A stretch of DNA of 64,000 nt from Leptospira semungkisensis (GTDB lineage: Bacteria; Spirochaetota; Leptospiria; Leptospirales; Leptospiraceae), in NCBI RefSeq assembly GCF_004770055.1, contig NZ_RQEP01000018.1, forward strand, positions 1-64,000, read 5' to 3'. Positions 37,596 to 47,048 of this stretch are shown here, piece after piece; within the stretch, counting starts at the first letter, position 1, and each line of letters begins with the position of its first letter. Both the position numbers and the translations under genes were made by a program. The notes under the pieces are model-generated. The model searched no databases. It worked only from the letters and a program-made list of their open reading frames with translations, and was not told where the DNA came from.

Positions 37596-37794
37596 GATTC
37601 CTTCCTTTATACTAAGAATAGAATTTTCGTTCTCAGCCAATTCTACTGAGAGTCGATGCCTAGAAAATTTCCTGAATGGAAAACTAATACGAAAAAAATA
37701 TCGCTTTCCGATCTATTTGATATGGAACCAAAACTAAAAACAGAAAGCGTTTACAATAAAAACGTTAATTTTATATCAAAACTTTAAAGAGCCT

Positions 37795-38829
37795 TCAAGG
37801 AAGCTTCTTCTTTCCAGAAAAATCATCCATTAAGATTTTAGATTGTTCCAATATGCAAAGCACGCTTTGGTGAGAAGCATCATAGTATACATCGCAAGAA
37901 CTGAGCTCGTTCATGTTTGCGGCAGAGGCTCCATACTTTGTAGAAAGCTCTTGGATACGCGGCCACCAAGTCTTTTCTAAACCGAGTTCATAATAACCGG
38001 CTCTATATCCAGGATACACCTTAGGCCAAATCAGATAAGTCTTGATCCCATTCTCTTTAGAAAGCTTGAGAAATTCCTCTACAAAGAAGAACTCTGTTTC
38101 TCCCAATGTAAATCCGGAAAGATAGAGACTCTTAAGTCTAAGCGCATCCTTTGCAAGCTTAGAAGGATTATTGCTCGCACTAGCATAGGCCAATTGCTCT
38201 CCGTTCCCCAATTCCAGGATCAGATTTTCGTGATTGGATTCAGGATTATACAAATTCAAATTTCCTGAAGTAAGACGGTTCCAGAAAAGTTTAAATCCGG
38301 GTTTGACCTTTCGGATCGTGAAAAGCTTTTGCTTAATAATATCCGTTTGGTCACCGACTGAGAATTTTCTCCAATACTTCACAAGGAATGTATCGTCTGC
38401 TCCTAAACGAAGAAATGGATCATAGAGCAAACCCTTGGAATCATCAAAGCCTTCCGGGCTGATCACATAGAAAACGACTTTTGGTTTGATACCGGACTCT
38501 ATGATTTTTTGGAACCAGTAAAATCCATAAGCAGGAACAGCCTGTGGTCCTGAAAAATTATACACAGTCCAATTCTCACTGATCTCCGGTGGAAGAGTTT
38601 TAGAAGAATACGGATAAGCACGAGAATCACCGAAAGCTAAGGCAAGATCCTTTTTCTGAATCGAAGGATCCTTTTGCAAACGCTCGAAAAGATGTCTTCT
38701 CTGCGCATAATACACAGGATTTCCTTCCTGATAAAAGGAAGTTTGGAAAAAATCCAGTGTGAAGATCTTATCTATAAAAAATAGAAGGATGAGGAAAAGG
38801 AATGGGATATAGATAAATTTCTTTTTCAT
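37795..38829 (-). CDS. DUF1574 family SGNH-like membrane-anchored protein (copy 2)
   Basis: The product is 344 residues from the ATG at 38829, which starts directly with a signal anchor (KKKFIYIPFLFLILLFFIDKI) and leaves 7 bases after the MBOAT stop; an earlier ATG at 38871 would overlap that gene. The SGNH-like features are clearer than in copy 1: GDSR with Ser69, and Asp317-x-x-His320 in YYDASHQ. It is the second extracytoplasmic partner of an MBOAT acyltransferase, as with DltD or AlgJ, probably for a different acceptor or developmental condition. It ends the operon. Confidence 0.8.
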   Translation of the reverse strand: MKKKFIYIPFLFLILLFFIDKIFTLDFFQTSFYQEGNPVYYAQRRHLFERLQKDPSIQKKDLALAFGDSRAYPYSSKTLPPEISENWTVYNFSGPQAVPAYGFYWFQKIIESGIKPKVVFYVISPEGFDDSKGLLYDPFLRLGADDTFLVKYWRKFSVGDQTDIIKQKLFTIRKVKPGFKLFWNRLTSGNLNLYNPESNHENLILELGNGEQLAYASASNNPSKLAKDALRLKSLYLSGFTLGETEFFFVEEFLKLSKENGIKTYLIWPKVYPGYRAGYYELGLEKTWWPRIQELSTKYGASAANMNELSSCDVYYDASHQSVLCILEQSKILMDDFSGKKKLP

Positions 38830-38836
38830 GATTCTT

Positions 38837-40246
38837 TCAAAACTGTCCGTAGAAGAAGTCGGCGTTTCCATTCGGCAAAGCCAAAAGAACTAAGATCCAA
38901 ACAATCGGTAAGAATACCAACTTCCACTTAAAGGAAGTCTTAAATCTTTCCGGCCATTCTTCTGCAGAGTGGAATAGGATCGCTACAAGAAGAGCAAAAA
39001 TACAAGGCTCCATATTTGGGAAATCGATTCCTTTCGCCCAAATGAATATCCTCATCACTGCTTGGAACGCGGAGGAAAGATCTGGAGTGAAAAACAAAAT
39101 CCAAGAAATACAATATATATGTAATACAGCGAGATACACGAATATACGCTTCACATAAGGAATATCCGGAATGAGTTTGATCTTCCAATCGGTGAAGACC
39201 CTTTCCAAAGAAAGATAAAATCCGGTGAGAAGTCCCCAGAATAAATAATTCAAATTGGCTCCGTGCCAAAGACCACCCAAACCGAAAGCGACTAGATAAT
39301 TCAAACAAGTGCGTAAAGTTCCGGAACGAGAACCTCCCAAAGGAATGTACAAATAATCACGGATCCAGAAGGAGAAGGTCAAGTGCCAACGACGCCAAAA
39401 GTCTCCGAATCCAGTAAAGAAGAAAGGAGCCTTGAAGTTTTGAGGAAGTTGGAATCCAAGAAGTCTTCCCATTCCTCGGGCAATATCCGTAAGTCCTGAA
39501 AAGTCCAGATACAAATAGATCGCAAAGAAGTAGATTGTGCTTAAAAGCGCTCCTCCTGAAAAAGAAGCAGGCTCCGCAAACACTTGGAAAATAGAACCGG
39601 ACATTAAGATAGACACGACAGATTTCTTAAAAAGGCCGATCACAACGAGCCAAAGACCATCCACCATATCTTCCTTTTCCATCTTAGGAGAATCGAATTG
39701 GGAAGAAACATCGTTAAACCTAAGAATAGGTCCCGCGATCATGACAGGAAATAGAAAGATAAACGAAGTGATCTTACTAAGAGTGACTTCTTCTTGAATG
39801 AGTCCCTTCTTTTTATCCACAGCGAGTGAGATCAACTGGAAGGTGTAATAACTCACTGTCAGAGGGAGCACTACTTCAAAACCGGACCAATGCAATGCGT
39901 TCGAAAGAATAGAATCCAAAGCAGGTTTGTTCTGCAGAGAAGGAAGTCCGATAATAGTTCCTACGAGATCCGCAAAAAAATAGAAATACTTGAAGAATGC
40001 TAGGTTTAGGACGTTAAAACTTATGGATACGAATAGGAACCATTTCCTTTCCAAAAAGAAGCGGATCAGGATCCAATTTACCAAGACGACTGCGATCAGA
40101 TGAAATAAAAACTTCCAAGAAGCAAACGCGTAGAAGAACGCAGAAGCAAATATCAAAAAATGTTTCTTAAAACGATCCGGAAGGTTCCAATAAACCAGAA
40201 AGACCAAGCAGAAAAAAAATAAAAATTCTAAACTGGTAAAATTCAT
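38837..40246 (-). CDS. MBOAT family O-acyltransferase, AlgI-like (copy 2)
   Basis: The product is 469 residues from the ATG at 40246, whose ATGA overlaps the stop of the pseudouridine synthase gene. Membrane core motifs are YLDFSGLTDIARG, NFKAPFFFTGFGDFWRRWH, IPLGGSRSGTLRT and the catalytic-histidine block GGLWHGANLNYLF. Its order with DUF1574 copies the 7-9 kb module. It should acylate an exported glycan or protein; the acceptor is not evident from neighbours. Confidence 0.9.
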   Translation of the reverse strand: MNFTSLEFLFFFCLVFLVYWNLPDRFKKHFLIFASAFFYAFASWKFLFHLIAVVLVNWILIRFFLERKWFLFVSISFNVLNLAFFKYFYFFADLVGTIIGLPSLQNKPALDSILSNALHWSGFEVVLPLTVSYYTFQLISLAVDKKKGLIQEEVTLSKITSFIFLFPVMIAGPILRFNDVSSQFDSPKMEKEDMVDGLWLVVIGLFKKSVVSILMSGSIFQVFAEPASFSGGALLSTIYFFAIYLYLDFSGLTDIARGMGRLLGFQLPQNFKAPFFFTGFGDFWRRWHLTFSFWIRDYLYIPLGGSRSGTLRTCLNYLVAFGLGGLWHGANLNYLFWGLLTGFYLSLERVFTDWKIKLIPDIPYVKRIFVYLAVLHIYCISWILFFTPDLSSAFQAVMRIFIWAKGIDFPNMEPCIFALLVAILFHSAEEWPERFKTSFKWKLVFLPIVWILVLLALPNGNADFFYGQF

Positions 40247-41076
40247 GGTCTCCAAGCTTTAGGATCCAGCAAAACGAATTTGCCTTCTCCAATATTTAGT
40301 TTTTCTAATGTAAGTTTGCCGATTCGGATTCTTTGCAGATCAGTAACCTTGGCACCGAGTGCCGCAAACATTCTTCTGATCTGGCGCTTTCTTCCCTGTT
40401 TGAGGACCACTCTAAAAGAATCGGACTCTGGTTTTCTATCTTGAGAAAACACCTTCTCCGCCTTTAAGAATTCTCCCTCGTCCATGAATCCTTTTAGAAA
40501 ACGTTCTTTCACTCTTTCGAAAGGGATTTCGGAATCCAGAGAAACACTGTATTCTTTTTCGGAACCTTCCGAAGGATGAGTGATCTCTTGTATTAGATTT
40601 CCATCGTCGGAAAGAAGAAGAAGTCCTCTTGAATCCAAATCCAGTCTGCCCGCAATTGCAAGCCTTCCAAATTTGCCAGGAAGAAGTTCAAAGATAGTAT
40701 GAGAATGGAATTTGTCTCCGTGAGAGCAAAGATATCCCTTAGGTTTATTCAATGCCAGAAAAACGTTCTTCTCGGGAGGAATGGCCTGTTTATTCCCGAC
40801 CATGACCCGGTCCATAGGAGAGATTCGAATGCCCAGACTCGTTTCTACGACTCCGTTCACACGAACCTTTCCGGAAAGAATGAGTTCCTCCGTCTTTCTG
40901 CGGGAGCCGAAACCGCAGTCTGCAAGATAGCGGTTGATCCGAATACCGGATCCTTTTTCGGAACTCTCTTGTTCCGTGTTTTTCCCGAATTTCCCTTTCA
41001 AAATGACTCTCAGCAAAGGCCCGAAGGCCTGATCTCCAGAATCGGAGACCCGGGGAAATCCGGCTACCCAAAACAC
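40243..41076 (-). CDS. pseudouridine synthase, RsuA/RluB family
   Basis: The frame is 277 residues long. Residues ~46-105 are an S4 RNA-binding domain (INRYLADCGFGSRRKTEELI, GKVRVNGVV). The catalytic domain carries the RsuA-family motif AGRLDLDSRGLLLLSDDG with the catalytic aspartate, and KQGRKRQIRRMFAALG near the end. It converts a uridine in rRNA to pseudouridine (RluB, RluE, RluF or RsuA; I cannot say which site). The GTG at 41076 may be too early, since family members start near RINRYL. It opens the MBOAT operon. Confidence 0.9.
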   Translation of the reverse strand: MFWVAGFPRVSDSGDQAFGPLLRVILKGKFGKNTEQESSEKGSGIRINRYLADCGFGSRRKTEELILSGKVRVNGVVETSLGIRISPMDRVMVGNKQAIPPEKNVFLALNKPKGYLCSHGDKFHSHTIFELLPGKFGRLAIAGRLDLDSRGLLLLSDDGNLIQEITHPSEGSEKEYSVSLDSEIPFERVKERFLKGFMDEGEFLKAEKVFSQDRKPESDSFRVVLKQGRKRQIRRMFAALGAKVTDLQRIRIGKLTLEKLNIGEGKFVLLDPKAWRP

Positions 41077-41111
41077 TTGACTCTTCCCGAGCTTGCAACT
41101 TAGCTATAAGG

Positions 41112-42017
41112 GTGAATCCTCTCAAGAAAAAGCCCAGATCTACCGGTTACCAACCAGCTCCCGAAAAACCGGATTGGCTCAAGGTCCGTCTTCCGTTTAG
41201 GGAGAAGGACAACTCAGTTTCTACCGTTCGAAGTTCTGTAGAACAAGGAAAATTGAATACAGTATGTGAAAGCGCTTCCTGTCCTAATCTGAATCATTGT
41301 TGGTCCAGAAGGACCGCAACTTATATGCTCGCAGGTGATATTTGCACAAGGCGATGCTCTTATTGCGATGTGGCCTTCGGAAAGCCTTTCTCATTGGATC
41401 CAGAAGAGCCCTTGAGAGTCGCGGAATCTGCGAAGGCTTTAGGGCTCCAACATGTGGTCATCACTTCCGTAAACAGAGATGATCTTACCGATGGAGCCGC
41501 AAATCATTATAAGCAAACCATAGAACTTATACGAGAGAGACTTCCGGATTGTAAGATCGAGATCCTTGTTCCAGATTTCAAAGAAAAGGAAGAAAGTCTA
41601 GAGCTCATCTATTCTGCAAAACCTGATATATTCAATCATAACCTCGAAACAGTGGAGAGGCTTTTTCCTACCGTTGCTCCTGCAAAGAAATATGATCGCT
41701 CTCTCCGAGTTCTGGAACACGCGTCTAAAAGAGGATTCTTAACGAAGAGCGGATTAATCCTTGGATTAGGTGAAACTCTGGATGAAGTCAGACAAACTCT
41801 AAAAGATCTCAGAATCTCCGGAGTTCAGATGGTAACTCTCGGCCAATATCTGCAGCCGACTCCTACTCATCTTCCTGTACATGAATATATCCATCCGGAT
41901 ATATTCAGAGAACTAAAGGAATTTGGTAAATCTATCGGATTCAGAACAGTATTCTCAGGGCCTCTCGTCAGAAGTTCTTATCATGCGGATGAGCAAACTC
42001 CGTGGTACGGAAACTAA
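41112..42017 (+). CDS. lipA: lipoyl synthase
   Basis: The protein has 301 residues starting at GTG (41112) after an ATAAGG ribosome site. It has both cysteine sets of LipA: auxiliary cluster Cys52, Cys57 and Cys63 (CESASCPNLNHC), radical SAM cluster Cys78, Cys82 and Cys85 (CTRRCSYC), plus the C-terminal RSSYHADE serine ligand. It inserts two sulfurs into octanoyl groups on E2 subunits and GcvH. The next gene overlaps its end by 16 bases. Confidence 0.97.
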   Translation: MNPLKKKPRSTGYQPAPEKPDWLKVRLPFREKDNSVSTVRSSVEQGKLNTVCESASCPNLNHCWSRRTATYMLAGDICTRRCSYCDVAFGKPFSLDPEEPLRVAESAKALGLQHVVITSVNRDDLTDGAANHYKQTIELIRERLPDCKIEILVPDFKEKEESLELIYSAKPDIFNHNLETVERLFPTVAPAKKYDRSLRVLEHASKRGFLTKSGLILGLGETLDEVRQTLKDLRISGVQMVTLGQYLQPTPTHLPVHEYIHPDIFRELKEFGKSIGFRTVFSGPLVRSSYHADEQTPWYGN

Positions 42018-42343
42018 AAAAATTTCGAGATAGTCTTCCGGAGGAGCCGGATGGCACGGAGATGAAGAAGATTATTTTTCACTCCATCCTTTCCTATCTT
42101 TCCAAGAAAGAAGGAACTGTTTCAAAAATGGAGATCAAAGATCTTCTATTCGATACATTGAGTTTAATTAAAGGATTCCGAGTTGAATGGGGAGAGATCC
42201 AAAAATTCGGCAGAGGAAAACTTCTAGTCAATTATAAGGACAAGGTGCTTATCTTAGATGTGGAAGAAGTGTCCGAATCCATCTTAAGGATCTGGAATCG
42301 TTACTCTGATTCTCCTCCTTCTCCCAAATTTAAAAAATCTTAA
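42002..42343 (+). CDS. small conserved-looking protein downstream of lipA
   Basis: The 113-residue product starts at GTG (42002) inside the lipA end; an ATG at 42062 is an alternative. It is charged, without signal or membrane segments, and has an alpha/beta outline (HSILSYLSKKEGTVSKMEIKD, GRGKLLVNYKDKVLILDVEEV). I recognise no family. Coupling to lipA could mean a role in lipoylation but this is not supported by motifs. A strong terminator follows. Confidence 0.5.
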   Translation: MVRKLKKFRDSLPEEPDGTEMKKIIFHSILSYLSKKEGTVSKMEIKDLLFDTLSLIKGFRVEWGEIQKFGRGKLLVNYKDKVLILDVEEVSESILRIWNRYSDSPPSPKFKKS

Positions 42344-42375
42344 ATTCAGTTCAAAAGCGTTAGCTCTTAAAATAG

Positions 42376-42412
42376 AAAAACCCGAGCCTACTTTCGTAAA
42401 CTCGGGATTTTT
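42376..42412. terminator. bidirectional terminator after lipA unit and FecR-lipoprotein gene
   Basis: CCCGAG (42381-42386) and CTCGGG (42401-42406) form a stem extended by the flanking A5 and T5 runs, with a small TAC/GTA stem in the loop. It lies between convergent genes. Confidence 0.85.
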
Positions 42413-42444
42413 CCACCGATCGAGCTTGTTTTAAGCCTTGCGGT

Positions 42445-43623
42445 TTAGTTATCTGACTTAGTTTGGAAGTCGTAGATGACTTCTTGCACTTCGTCCTGAT
42501 TGATTTTCTTAATACCGTCTTCGGTGTGAACGATCATCGTGCTACCTTGTTGATCAACAATTGCGCCGATCATGGTAGTCTTGTTCACTAATACGATTTT
42601 TTCGAGTTTTTCGTAGTAGTTTACGAGATCTTGTTTGGTTTTAAGATTTTTAGGAGCAGAAACAAGAACGTTTTTGAAACGTTTCAGTTCTTCAGCCTGA
42701 CGCTTAGCTAACTCTTCTTCGATTTTCTTTTTCTCAGATTCGTTTTCTGCGGCAGTCTTTTCGTCAACTTTTCCGGTTTTAGGATCTACATTCAGTTTAG
42801 CTAACTTGTCTGTAGTCGTTTTGTCCAGAGTAACGATAGTTCTGATCTCTTGCTCTTCTGTTTTAGAAACTCCAGAACCGGTAATTTTAGTAACCGCTTT
42901 AGGAATATCTTTTTCAAGAGAAGCATTGAGCTTATTAACTTCTTTCTCTCCGAAAGTTTTGTCGGAAGCTTTTACAATAGAAGATTCGTCTTTCTCAAGA
43001 ATGACCTCTGATTTATCCAGAGAGTCCTTGATCTTCTTCACGTCAGCGTTAGCCGAAATCTGTTCTGCAGACATTCCTTCAAGAGCGCGAACTCTTGGAG
43101 AAACCGCTACGGAACCTTCGAGCACTTTCACGACGGATCTGTCGCTCTTTGTGCGATCTACTACGAAGGAAGTTCCGCGAACACCAGCGATTGCGGTTGG
43201 AGTAATAACGGAAAATTGGTCGTCTTTGGTTGCCTTGTTTACTTTAGCGAAGACCTTACCTGAAACTAAAGATAATCTAGTGTCGGTATTGCCTTGGGTA
43301 TTCAATGCTAAAGTCGCGAATTCTAAGCTAGAGTTTTCAGCGATACGCACTGCGGAACCATCTCCGAATTGGATATCCACCTTAGCATTCGCCTTGGTTT
43401 GGATCTTATCCCCTTCTTTCAAAGCTGTTCCTAAACTTGCTTTGTCTTCGGTTAAGTCTGCGTGTTGGATTCTAGCTTCCCCTACGCTAAATACTACGAT
43501 GGCCGATGGTTGGTTCTGTTTTGCGCTCGCGGAATCCGCGTTCTCGGCTGGCTTTTTACAAGCTCCGGAAGTCAACAGACCGACCACTAGGACGGCTGAT
43601 GCAACGGAAATGATCTTATTCAT
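42445..43623 (-). CDS. FecR-domain lipoprotein, LipL45-like
   Basis: The protein has 392 residues. The signal ends at VVGLLTSGAC, a lipobox with cysteine near residue 22. Residues ~60-170 form a FecR-type beta domain: GTALKEGDKIQTKANAKVDI, GDGSAVRIAENSS, and the hallmark AIAGVRGTSFVVDR. The C-terminal half is lysine- and glutamate-rich helical sequence ending YDFQTKSDN. The layout is that of LipL45/Qlp42 of Leptospira, an envelope lipoprotein known to be processed to a smaller membrane-associated form; exact orthology is not proven. Such proteins are abundant, and it is monocistronic with its own terminator. Confidence 0.8.
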   Translation of the reverse strand: MNKIISVASAVLVVGLLTSGACKKPAENADSASAKQNQPSAIVVFSVGEARIQHADLTEDKASLGTALKEGDKIQTKANAKVDIQFGDGSAVRIAENSSLEFATLALNTQGNTDTRLSLVSGKVFAKVNKATKDDQFSVITPTAIAGVRGTSFVVDRTKSDRSVVKVLEGSVAVSPRVRALEGMSAEQISANADVKKIKDSLDKSEVILEKDESSIVKASDKTFGEKEVNKLNASLEKDIPKAVTKITGSGVSKTEEQEIRTIVTLDKTTTDKLAKLNVDPKTGKVDEKTAAENESEKKKIEEELAKRQAEELKRFKNVLVSAPKNLKTKQDLVNYYEKLEKIVLVNKTTMIGAIVDQQGSTMIVHTEDGIKKINQDEVQEVIYDFQTKSDN

Positions 43624-43721
43624 ACCCCTATCCTTTTTGATCGAGATTGATTGGAACCGCGGTGGAAGCAGTCCGATCTATATTGGGTTAACACTCATGA
43701 ATCCTGGATTTTCAATTTATT

Positions 43722-44921
43722 TCAATTTTTTTTTACTAAACGGAAGATATTTCCTGTGCCAAAATCGGCAAAATATAGCTCACCTGAGGGATCTCTGCCA
43801 AATGTGCTAATCTGATAATGGCTCTCCTTTAGGAGCATTAATTTGGGTCTTTTTCCCTTTCCAGTCTCGAATGCGAAGAATTTTCCGGAAACAAAATCCG
43901 CGAAAACGTACCAACCTAGCAAAAAGGAAAGATTTTTCCCACGATATACGTAACCGCCGGTGATGGATTGACCAGTTTCATGATCATATTCTACTAAAGG
44001 GTCCTGTAATCCTTGTCTTGAACAGTTGTTCGGCGGAGAAAAGCAGTGAAATCCCTCCGTTATATTCCATCCGTAGTTCCCGCCTTTTAGAATGAGATCT
44101 ACTTCTTCCCAAAGATTTTGGCCCACGTCAGCTACGTAGAGATCTCCCGTCAGACTATCGAAGGAAAATCGCCATGGATTCCTAAGTCCATAGGCCCATA
44201 TCTCAGATAGGTAACCAGCCTTGTTTTTATAGGGGTTATCGTCTGGAATCTTATACGCGGGAGCCTCCGAATCTAGATTGGGCTCGATACGGATCATGGT
44301 CCCGAGATACGTGGAAGTATTTTGCCCATGCTTGAGCGGATCTCCTCCGGCTCCTCCATCTCCGAAACCGATATATAATTTTCCATCGGGTCCAAAAGAA
44401 AGCTGCCCCGCATTATGATTGGAATAAGGCTGATCGATTCTCAATAAGACCCGCCTTCTATCCTTCCATTGAATGGTCCGAGTCTCGTCCCATTTGAATT
44501 CCAGGATCAAAGTTTGGTCCTTCCCCGCTTCCTTGGAGACAGCATTCACGTAGAATAAATGATTCTCTTTGAACCTAGGATGAAACGCGAGCCCGAGTAG
44601 CCCTTCTTCCGATCTGGTCTCCACATGGCCCGTAAAATCAGCGATGATCTTTCCCTCTTTCTTACTCAGATTGTAAGTATAGATCTTTCCCCGTTTTTCC
44701 AAGATCACCATTGTGTCCGGCTCATCTGGATAGAACTGAATATCCGTAGGCTCCCTATATCCGGAAGCTACCTTTTCAAAGTCCAGATCGGAGAAGGAGC
44801 CGGGCTTTTTTGTAGTAACTTCGACAGCCTTCTTCGGTTTCGCAAATAGATGAAAAGAAGAAACCGATCCGAGAAGGAGAACCCAAGAGAAAAGAAAGAA
44901 TTTACTGGCAAATCGTCTCAT
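43722..44921 (-). CDS. PQQ-dependent sugar dehydrogenase family protein
   Basis: The protein has 399 residues with a signal peptide (MRRFASKFFLFSWVLLLGSVSSFHLFA). It is a six-bladed propeller of the soluble glucose/aldose sugar dehydrogenase (GSDH) family: LEKRGKIYTYNL, SEEGLLGLAFHPRF, YSNHNAGQLSFGPDGKLYIG, GDGGAGGDP, IWAYGLRNPWRFSFD and DVGQNLWEEV. Members oxidise sugars in the periplasm with PQQ; no PQQ synthesis genes are seen here, so cofactor must come from elsewhere or the protein has another role. It is divergent from the radical SAM gene. Confidence 0.88.
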   Translation of the reverse strand: MRRFASKFFLFSWVLLLGSVSSFHLFAKPKKAVEVTTKKPGSFSDLDFEKVASGYREPTDIQFYPDEPDTMVILEKRGKIYTYNLSKKEGKIIADFTGHVETRSEEGLLGLAFHPRFKENHLFYVNAVSKEAGKDQTLILEFKWDETRTIQWKDRRRVLLRIDQPYSNHNAGQLSFGPDGKLYIGFGDGGAGGDPLKHGQNTSTYLGTMIRIEPNLDSEAPAYKIPDDNPYKNKAGYLSEIWAYGLRNPWRFSFDSLTGDLYVADVGQNLWEEVDLILKGGNYGWNITEGFHCFSPPNNCSRQGLQDPLVEYDHETGQSITGGYVYRGKNLSFLLGWYVFADFVSGKFFAFETGKGKRPKLMLLKESHYQISTFGRDPSGELYFADFGTGNIFRLVKKN

Positions 44922-45018
44922 TTCGGCCTAAAAACTAAGTCTTCAAATGCCCCAGTCAAGATAGAAAAAGCCAAAAACTAGATGCCAAAACTTCCCGCAG
45001 AAACAGTCTGTCGTTAAG

Positions 45019-46350
45019 ATGAGTACAAGCACCCTTCGCCCAGAATCTTCCATAGCCTTACTCGAGGAGATGGAACGGAAATACAAACAGATCCCTTTCG
45101 AAGCTATCTTGAAACAGGATATTCTGAGGCAGGGAATCCACTTTCTTCCTGAATCTTTCCAAGTGGGAGAAGAGTATAAGACAAAGGATTACTTCATCTT
45201 TTCTTTTGATCATATTCCTTTGGCTGACATGAAGGAAGGAACCGACTCCAAGGCTCCGGAAGAAATCAAGATCACTGGCGGATATTTCAATCTTCTACCG
45301 ACTGTGGTTTCTACTCGCAATAATCCAGACTCGCCTTACAAGGTAAAACGAATCCAGGCAGGACAAACTGACGAAGGAAGACCAGGTCTATATTTAGGAG
45401 AAACCTTTTTAGGAAAATTAGAATATCCTCCTAAACCTGCTTGGTACAGACACAAGACCAAATCCGGAAAGATTCCCGGAGAGATCGCTCCTGTCATTGA
45501 ATGGGGATATCTCATTTACCTTACAGTATTCCGCAATTGCCAATACTTCGGAAAAGACGAAGAGTGCGCCTACTGCGATATCAATCATAACTACAGACAA
45601 CAAAAGAATGCGGGAAGACCATACACAGGCGTCAAGGACATAGAAGATCTTTTAGAAGTTCTCTCTTGGATCGATGCAGAAGACGAGATCGCAAAGGTGT
45701 ACACGATTACCGGAGGTTCTGTAATCACTTCTCTCAAGAAGAAGAATGAAATCGATTTCTATCTAGAATACGCACAAGCGATTGAGCAAAGATTTCCTGG
45801 TAGATGGATGGGCAAAATTGTTTCCCAAGCTTGGGAGAAGGAAGACTGTCAAAAGTTTAAGGACGCTGGCATCCAAGTCTATCATCCCAATTACGAGGTC
45901 TGGGAACCGGAGCTATTTCGCAAGATCTGTCCTGGTAAAGAGTCCTATATCGGTAGAGATACTTGGATCAGAAGGATCGTTGACTCTGCTGAGGTCTTTG
46001 GACCTTCTTATGTAATCCCGAACTTTGTAGGTGGTGTGGAACTTTCTCAGCCTTGGGGATTTGCAACGGTTGCCGAAGCGATTCGCTCCACAGGAGAAGG
46101 ACTAGACTTCTTTATGTCTAAGGGGATCATGCCTCGTTTCACTGCTTGGTGTCCTGAGCCTTATACGACTCTAGGAACGCAAGCAGGACCTCCTTTGGAA
46201 TATTTCTGCGAATTGCTCACAGTATGGAAGGCTACATTCGAAAAATATAATCTTCCAGTTCCTCCAGGTTATGGAGAACCAGGTCCAGGAAAGGCAGTCT
46301 TTTCAGTTTCTGCCTTTATGGACGTGATCGGATACCAGGGGAGAAATTAA
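45019..46350 (+). CDS. radical SAM protein with unusual CX8CX2C cluster motif
   Basis: The protein has 443 residues. The central YLTVFRNCQYFGKDEECAYC holds Cys174, Cys183 and Cys186, a CX8CX2C spacing instead of the common CX3CX2C. A glycine-rich YTITGGSVIT (~235) can be the SAM-binding GGE-like motif, and the barrel continues through VYHPNYEVWEP and YVIPNFVGGVELSQPWG. The ~150 residues before the cluster are an unassigned N-terminal domain. The reaction is unknown. No precursor peptide or B12-binding partner is evident nearby. Its stop interlocks with the convergent AIM24 gene. Confidence 0.85.
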   Translation: MSTSTLRPESSIALLEEMERKYKQIPFEAILKQDILRQGIHFLPESFQVGEEYKTKDYFIFSFDHIPLADMKEGTDSKAPEEIKITGGYFNLLPTVVSTRNNPDSPYKVKRIQAGQTDEGRPGLYLGETFLGKLEYPPKPAWYRHKTKSGKIPGEIAPVIEWGYLIYLTVFRNCQYFGKDEECAYCDINHNYRQQKNAGRPYTGVKDIEDLLEVLSWIDAEDEIAKVYTITGGSVITSLKKKNEIDFYLEYAQAIEQRFPGRWMGKIVSQAWEKEDCQKFKDAGIQVYHPNYEVWEPELFRKICPGKESYIGRDTWIRRIVDSAEVFGPSYVIPNFVGGVELSQPWGFATVAEAIRSTGEGLDFFMSKGIMPRFTAWCPEPYTTLGTQAGPPLEYFCELLTVWKATFEKYNLPVPPGYGEPGPGKAVFSVSAFMDVIGYQGRN

Positions 46351-47039
46351 TCTCCCCCGCCTCCGTTACTGGAACGTACCACTCTTCTCCAAGTGTTTGC
46401 CCAGGAAGCGAATGAGTTTTGGTTCCTGGTCTGAACATACAATCTTCCCTTTCCGGAAAATCTAGCGACCAAACCTTCTCCAGATAAGAAGAGAGATTTC
46501 AATCCGCCAACCTTGTCTATGGTATAATCCAAGCTAGGTTCGAATCCTACAATATGTCCGGTATCCACTATATAGGTCCCGTCCACATCCACAGTATGAA
46601 TTGCTCCGAAGCTAGAGAAGAAAAGATCTCCACTCCCGCTTACTTTCAAAAAGAATAATCCTTCTCCTGCAAAGAATCCCTTGAAGCCTCCCCATTTGCT
46701 GTCAACGACAAGATCCGTACTTCCAGCCACATAGGCGCCTCTACTCAGGATCAATTCTTCGTTCTTTAAACTGCGATGCTCTAAGTCTCCTTGCGTCGCC
46801 GAAGTAAGATACAATTCTCCTTCTCCACCTTCTGCAGTGAATGTGTTTTGGAAGAAGCTTTCTCCACTAAAGAGTGCTCTCTTAGCGGAAGCAAAGATCC
46901 CACCTTGTGCCTTTGTCTCCATCTTTACTTTAGGAGACATGGCAACCATCGCACCGGATTCTGCGCGAATGGATTCTCCTGAGTTTAGAGTAAGTTTGAT
47001 AATTGGAAAATCAGGTTTTGCTAATATTTCGTGTTTCAT
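46347..47039 (-). CDS. AIM24 family protein (third of tandem trio)
   Basis: The protein has 230 residues of the AIM24/TIGR00266 beta-sandwich family: LNSGESIRAESGAMVAMSP at the start, ALFSGESFFQNTFTAEGGEG, GGFKGFFAGEGLFFLKVSGSGD, IVDTGHIVGFEPSLDY and LFLSGEGLVARFSGKGRLYVQTR. Length and motifs match the two genes upstream. It has no signal peptide. Bacterial AIM24 proteins are abundant but of unknown function. It follows the middle copy by 9 bases and is the most charged C-terminally (SSNGGGGD tail). Confidence 0.85.
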   Translation of the reverse strand: MKHEILAKPDFPIIKLTLNSGESIRAESGAMVAMSPKVKMETKAQGGIFASAKRALFSGESFFQNTFTAEGGEGELYLTSATQGDLEHRSLKNEELILSRGAYVAGSTDLVVDSKWGGFKGFFAGEGLFFLKVSGSGDLFFSSFGAIHTVDVDGTYIVDTGHIVGFEPSLDYTIDKVGGLKSLFLSGEGLVARFSGKGRLYVQTRNQNSFASWANTWRRVVRSSNGGGGD

Positions 47040-47048
47040 AAAATGACC

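Noticed and set aside
42806..43810. 334-codon open frame opposite the FecR-domain lipoprotein gene
   Set aside because: The minus strand has a clear lipobox and FecR motif; the antisense frame is serine/threonine-rich shadow sequence that continues into the next gene.
46536..46549. AGGTTCGAATCCTA, resembling a tRNA T-arm
   Set aside because: It lies in frame inside an AIM24 gene (residues GFEPSL on the minus strand), and no acceptor or anticodon arms surround it.
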